Source of the DNA: Allantophomopsis cytisporea
Taxonomy: Eukaryota > Ascomycota > Leotiomycetes > Phacidiales > Phacidiaceae
Direction: 5' to 3'
Assembly: GCA_024752435.1 (NCBI GenBank)
Contig: CP103035.1
Span: 1,116,001 to 1,180,000, forward strand
DNA: 64,000 bases
The notes below the pieces were generated by a model. The model was not told the origin of the DNA. It ran no database searches and saw only the letters and a list, made by a program, of their open reading frames with translations. Within the stretch, counting starts at the first letter, position 1, and each line of letters starts with the position of its first letter. Positions 58,856-64,000 of the stretch are shown here, in pieces. The translations under genes were made by a program, and so were the position numbers.

Positions 58856-60178
58856 ATGCTACATGCCTTGGAAGATAAGAGAATAGTTAGCGAATGATAG
58901 ATGAGACATGACCAATGAAGGATGAGGTAGATGCCAATATAATACAAACCCTCCTCCACTTGAATCAGAGGACAATGAGCCTGTTGAAGCAGCTCGCGAG
59001 AAGGAAGCTACCGTTTCAGAGATCCAGTGAGGCAACCTTCCACGGACAAAATGGTGACGCAACTGAAAAGTCTTCATAGAGGAGGAATGATTCTCTTGAC
59101 CTCAGGGAGAAACAGACCAGTGAAGAATGAAGACTGGAGATATTATCAGAACTCCGCCTTGGGAATGACTTCGTAAGCAACTCTCACGCAGGTCACGATC
59201 AGAAGACCGTGTCGCTTGACAAGTCTTCATCTACTCGAGATTTGTCCATCTACAACAACCACGCTATCTATCGGTGGATAATATGCGTAGAGGAAGACGA
59301 CGACGACGACGACGACGACGACGAAAGAGCGCCAGCGCCTCATGAAAACAAATAAATTAGATAAGCAAATCGCGTGTGGTTATTACTTACAAGAACCAAC
59401 ATCGTATCCAAAAGCTCTCTACCCACATACCGTTCTCAACCTTGAGCAAGCGATTGGCAGATGAAGCAAGTGAGGTCGAAGATATAGACAATGGCAGAAC
59501 ATGAGAAGTCTACAAGGTCCACGGCTAGGAGCGATGAAACGTAAGTGATATTGAGCCAAGATGGTGGTGGAAAGTTGAACGATGACCAAGACGAGAACGA
59601 GAACGATCAACGGAGTTGCAGCGCGAACCAGCTCTATTGCAACCGAAAAATCATTTGATGTGTATATGGTTTAGAAAGCGGCAGAAGACGAAGAGACTTT
59701 ATATCGGATCAGAACTCGTTATCTTGAGAATTCGGTGCAATGTCGAACCTCGATCGTCGAAAACTAGAGTGATTGGCTGTTCAAGGGCCTACCTGAACAC
59801 CATTGCACAACCTCCTATACATTCAATGTCACACAAGCCTCATAGCAGCTTACTCACGTCTACGCTTTTTGTCGCCAACATGCTCAGATAAACCCAAGAC
59901 CATGGTCAGTAAGAGGCAAAAATACTATTCTCGAAATCCACCCATCCGTCTAACGTATTCAAGATTCCACGCAGGTCAAAAACCATTTCTACCACAGGAT
60001 ATCATACCCAAGCCCAAACTCCCACGGCCAAAGCCACACTCGAATCCGAATCCGATGCCAATTCCTAACCAGATCAAGCCCATCGAAATCAACCCAGCCC
60101 AACATCAATCAATCAATCAATCCATCCATCCATGCCTGATGAAACCAGCCAGCCCTTGACTCCCAATCAACTGTACCC
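58856..60178. other. Convergent region with GAC microsatellite
   Basis: 1.3 kb between convergent genes, with a GAC microsatellite and no supported gene. Confidence 0.55.
59296..59333. repeat. (GAC)n microsatellite
   Basis: About twelve GAC units in non-coding sequence. Confidence 0.9.
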
Positions 60179-61484
60179 CTAGACAGCCATTAACTCCAGT
60201 ATCCGCTTGACACCATATTTCTTCTCGCCCTCTGGCACACCCTGCTCCAACTCCTCAACTAGCTTCTGCGCCCTGGTCCCTAAGCGCACCAATACCTCCC
60301 GACAATACTCAAACGAACCCATGGCATCCATATACCCAACCGCATATTTCTTGACCTCATCATCGGTGGTCTTCTGTTTGAGGATGTTGATGAGCTGCAG
60401 ATTAGAGGGATCGGAGCGGATGGCGTGGATGATTGGGAAACTAAATTTGCCCTCGGTCAGGTCCTCGCATAGACCCTTGTTGGCTGTGTAGGTTGTTGAG
60501 GATAGGTTCAAGTAGTCGTCACGGATTTGAAAAAGGATGCCGATTAAGGAGACGAGGGGGACATAGTCGCTGGAGAGGGATTAGTTTTGTCTGTAGTAAA
60601 GGCTGGGAAATAGAGGATGGAGTTTGTTGAAGGAAGTGGTGGAGATATGATGGAACGTACTTTGCGCTTTTACTCTCTGCCTGCATCAGCTTGACAGCTA
60701 ATCTGAAGAGTCCACCGGTCTTATTGCCCACCATTTCCAGGTAGTCGTCCTCATTAGGACACGTAAGAGTATCTCTCCAGTACAAATCCATACCCTGGCC
60801 CCTATGCAGATTCAGGAGTTCCTCGGTGTAGATATTAATCGCCTTGGGATTATTCAACTTCCCCAGCTCCTGGAGCGCACAAAAGTAAATGTAGTTCGCA
60901 GAATTGATGGTCTGCGCAGTGCCGAAGATGCTGTGAGCCACGGGGAGGCCGCGGCGCAAAACAGAGGAGTCCTCTACGTCGTCAATGAGTAGCGACGCCG
61001 TATGGAGCATGCCGACTACCTTTGTGATGATCTCGAGACTTGCGGCCGGTACGTCTAACCACTCGTTGAATGCAGCGATCAGCTGCGACCGGATATCCTT
61101 GCCTGGATGCGCGAATAGATAGTCATATGGCCCGGAGAGTATCTTCTCCTTCTCGGCAGACCAGGTGCTTCTGCCTTGAAAACTAGCATCGCTACCGGCG
61201 TGGGACTTGGACGGGTCAGGCGCCAGACCCGACTGGATGGTAGGATTCATCGAACTGTGTGTGGTTGAGTATGTCGAGGAAAGATGTGATTCTGACAGGG
61301 GTCGTTTCCGTTGGCTTATCCAGTCTCCTTCGGCGACGTTAGGGCGCAATACGGACTTCGATGGCGTGTGGTTGAGGCTATTGTGACCCGTCGATGAGGT
61401 TCGAGGGGGAATGGCGTTCGGTGACTGCAGGTTTTCGGGGACCATAATGGGAGCCCCTCGATAGGAGGAGTTGCTCTGTGACAT
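60179..61484 (-). CDS. Geranylgeranyl diphosphate synthase
   Basis: Two exons (61484-60661, 60569-60179) encode 404 residues. The first Asp-rich motif is DDVED (168-172) and the second DDYLN (292-296), in [11 protein letters not shown]. Five residues before the first motif is a small or polar residue (T163 region), consistent with a C20 product. The N-terminal 110 residues are Ser/Pro-rich and disordered, as in the housekeeping fungal GGPP synthases (al-3/Ggs1 type). The product feeds carotenoids, ubiquinone-like lipids and protein prenylation. No terpene cyclase lies nearby, so secondary metabolism is unlikely. Confidence 0.93.
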
Positions 61485-62160
61485 GCAGAGGGCGTTTCAC
61501 TTTGCGCGTGTGTATTTCCCGTAGGTGGGTGTGTGCGTGAGCGTGCGATGCTTGCTGCACAATTATGGAGTCGTGAATATGAAAGTGAATCAGATTGAGC
61601 GTTGCGCAACGAATGCGGATGTGGGGAACGATGCGATGTGACGTGGGGTAAAAGGTGGCTATAGCTCCTGTAGCTTCAGCTGTTTGAGCAGGTACAGCAT
61701 GCAAATCGTCCGGATAATCGGGCTGAGCAACAGTGATGCCTGTTCGAGTGGATGTGTATCTGTAGGATGAATATGTATGAATGAGATGTTCGTATGTATG
61801 TGTCAGAAGAAGTGTCTTAGTTGGACTCACCAGTAATACGAAGTGATTTTTGTTGAGATCAGTGGATGAGTCGGAGAAGGGGTGTTCTATTAAGGTTCGA
61901 GGTACGGAAGCCTGAAGTATGCGCGTATATATTATGCGTTGTGAAAGAATAGATAGATGGATACTGTGTACACAGTAGATGTGGAGATCTGTTTGAATGT
62001 CGCGTTTTGATGTTGCTTCTGCTTATGTATAACCCTCATGGATATACTTCGTTAGACTGTCACGCGCATGGTACGTGGTGATGTTACATCGGATGATGGG
62101 TGAACAGCGGCTGGAATAGTCAATGAAGGTTCTCGATGTATTACATACCAACTTGATGGG

Positions 62161-62165
<5 letters not shown>

Positions 62166-62197
<32 letters not shown>
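62166..62197. repeat. (TA)16 microsatellite
   Basis: Sixteen perfect TA units, likely variable in length. Confidence 0.9.
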
Positions 62198-62203
<6 letters not shown>

Positions 62204-62440
62204 TGAAGTATGCAGGGACGCAGTTGCACAAGTACTTACTTGTATATGATGATGTATATAATGAGATATAAAAGAATAACAAATGCATGAACGAACAGGA
62301 GCTCAAACAAAGTACGAGGCCATTTACTATTGTACAGAGATGCAGAGTATGTTATTACGTACTCCATAGACGAAAACAATATAAGCAGATATCACATGCT
62401 AAGTACAGACAAGTAACGTGCTAGCAAATGTCGTGACATG

Positions 62441-62476
62441 ACCATCTATGATCATCTATGTCCATCTATGTCCATC
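62441..62476. repeat. 10-base tandem repeat, CCATCTATG type
   Basis: Three units with a 9-base identity core ATCATCTATG/CCATCTATG and a partial fourth. Confidence 0.75.
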
Positions 62477-64000
62477 TTGGGTTTGGTCCTCCCACTCCCG
62501 CTTGAGGCTGGGGCTCAGGCACATTCATCTTTATCGGGTACGAGCTTAATGTGAGGTCTCACGGTACTGCGTGATTCTTATGAGGCTTGGACGCGGCTCA
62601 GGGACATACATAATACATAAAGTACTGTGTGCCTTACTCCGCATGTGCAATATATATAAAGTTCATCGTCGGCATCGCATGAAAGTATCATTCCGCTACA
62701 TACACAGTTAGATTCCTTCAGGCCTCAGCCGAGGTAAATCATAAATGCATAACTCTCAATCCCTTGAAAAAAAGTGGATAAGTTCTCTCTCTATATCATC
62801 GACCCTCCTCCTCCGTATGGGGCACCACATTTCGCACAAGCCGTCGAGTCTCGTCCCGTCACCACTATCATACCATACCCTACCACAAAACATGGACAGA
62901 GTTCTTCGTAGTCATGAAAATCACAGAAGTCCCCCATTTGCTGTGTATTATGTACGAAACATGCTTCCTCGGCTAATCAATGTCGCAGATACCCGCATAA
63001 TGGTGAGCCACTGCCGTAAACCAATTCAAGCTACAGGATACTATTCCTACTGTATGTACATCTGTATCTGACCTCATGAGCCCGGTGCTCATCAGCCGTG
63101 AATGGGCCCACAGTCCCATTTTTGACGAAGACAAAGACCACGGTTACAGTCCAAGAGGCGTGAGATCGCTCGCAGAATGGCCCCCAAGACGGGCACGGCG
63201 GGCATCAGAGTGGAACGGAGCCGCATGGCTGGATCAGCATGGCTCCTCTCAACCCCGATGCACGATGAGGATTTTCCATTATTCCAGACTCCATACTTAC
63301 GCAGAACAACCGTGGAAAAGAAACATCCTGCCTTGCTCTCAAACATTTGGAAACACGGTTCCCGCAAAGCATCACGTAGGACCTTGGCTTAGTTGATTTC
63401 GCGGCGGAAGAGGTACAGTAGTATACATGCAGTATTGCATTGGAGGCTTGAAACCCACTCACTAACTCCCCTTTCCTGCACTATTCTCCTCTCCTCGCCC
63501 CAGATATGACGGAAGTGCCTCACGCTTTCGAGGAGCGCGTGAGCTCACCAGTACATACTTGTATACTCTGATGCTCTAGTCGTAGTAACTCGCCGCAATG
63601 GCTTGCAGGAACACTCTGGGTAGCGAGCTTTTAAATCTACGAGAAAGAGGGGCTGGGACCTGTACGTTGGACTTAGCACGCATCTGGTAGACCAAAGAAA
63701 ATGCAGAAGAGCAGTACAGCAGCTCGTTGGCAATGCTTCATTGACGTAAATGGCGCCCGAGGAGTCTATTCCTCCGTCCTCTATCGGAGCATTTTCTGAG
63801 ACTGCGATGCCCAGCTTTTTGCTGCTGATGTCAGTGCGGATACCGTTTTACAATGGTTCTTCGCCTGGAAAGCAAAAATGTGCTGTTTTTTCTGTTGCTT
63901 TTTTCACAAAGAAGATTTTTGCCAACTCGTATCGCGTACGGGAGTGCGGTTGTTCGACCACGTAGGCGTTCATATCGTCTTAGTGCTGGTGATGGGGGTT

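Larger units (their letters stand above)
61485..64000. other. Upstream region of GGPPS, gene-free to window end
   Basis: 2.5 kb with a TA microsatellite and a 10-base tandem repeat. Short frames near 62745-63462 and 63545-63965 lack motifs. A truncated gene at the right edge cannot be excluded. Confidence 0.5.

Noticed and set aside
60179..61484. Terpenoid biosynthetic cluster around GGPP synthase
   Set aside because: No cyclase, P450 or transporter gene lies nearby; the synthase looks housekeeping.

Overview
The window is nuclear DNA of a filamentous ascomycete (Pezizomycotina), most likely a leotiomycete close to Botrytis and Sclerotinia. This rests on short introns with CTAAC/CTGAT-type branch points and GT..AG ends, intergenic spaces of a few hundred bases to about 2.8 kb, and genes typical of mould genomes (palH, a SidL-type hydroxyornithine acetylase, quinate enzymes, a glucose-oxidase-like GMC enzyme, a citrate carrier). 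The species call is inference. I see no transposon, CRISPR array, rRNA or plasmid-like element. I place 29 protein genes and one tRNA. Most proteins are spliced, and I rebuilt exon joints by matching reading phase and conserved family motifs.

Layout. 1-7 kb: TCAB1/Swt21-like WD40 protein, NDUFAF3-like complex I assembly factor, a six-cysteine secreted protein, urease accessory protein UreG. 8-19 kb: mitochondrial cysteine synthase, kynureninase, glucose-oxidase-like GMC oxidoreductase, mitochondrial citrate carrier, CoA-type Nudix hydrolase, 3-hydroxyanthranilate dioxygenase, FAHD1-like acylpyruvase. 20-29 kb: the pH sensor PalH, a long gene-poor stretch, MEMO1-like protein, a perfect 19-bp hairpin, tRNA-Val(AAC), arginyl-tRNA-protein transferase ATE1. 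30-35 kb: a head-to-head pair of quinate/shikimate dehydrogenase and 3-dehydroshikimate dehydratase, then NIF3-like and BolA-like proteins sharing a short promoter. 36-44.7 kb: a multi-exon conserved fungal protein of unknown function, an acidic Med2-like candidate and a small Cys-rich protein. 45-62 kb: METTL16-type RNA methyltransferase, aspartyl aminopeptidase, SidL-like acetylase, urease, WDR89-like protein, short/branched-chain acyl-CoA dehydrogenase, GGPP synthase. The last 2.5 kb holds no gene I can support.

Functional links. Urease and UreG, its GTPase metallochaperone, lie about 45 kb apart. Kynureninase and 3-hydroxyanthranilate dioxygenase, consecutive steps of NAD biosynthesis from tryptophan, lie about 6 kb apart. 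The quinate pair looks like a reduced remnant or satellite of a qa/qut cluster. The best regulatory signal is a 10-base match to the iron-responsive GATA site just upstream of the SidL-like gene, inside a 19-codon upstream ORF. The best uncharacterised genes are the 534-residue protein at 36.3-38.3 kb and the secreted protein at 5.0 kb. I did not find an obviously new multi-gene system.
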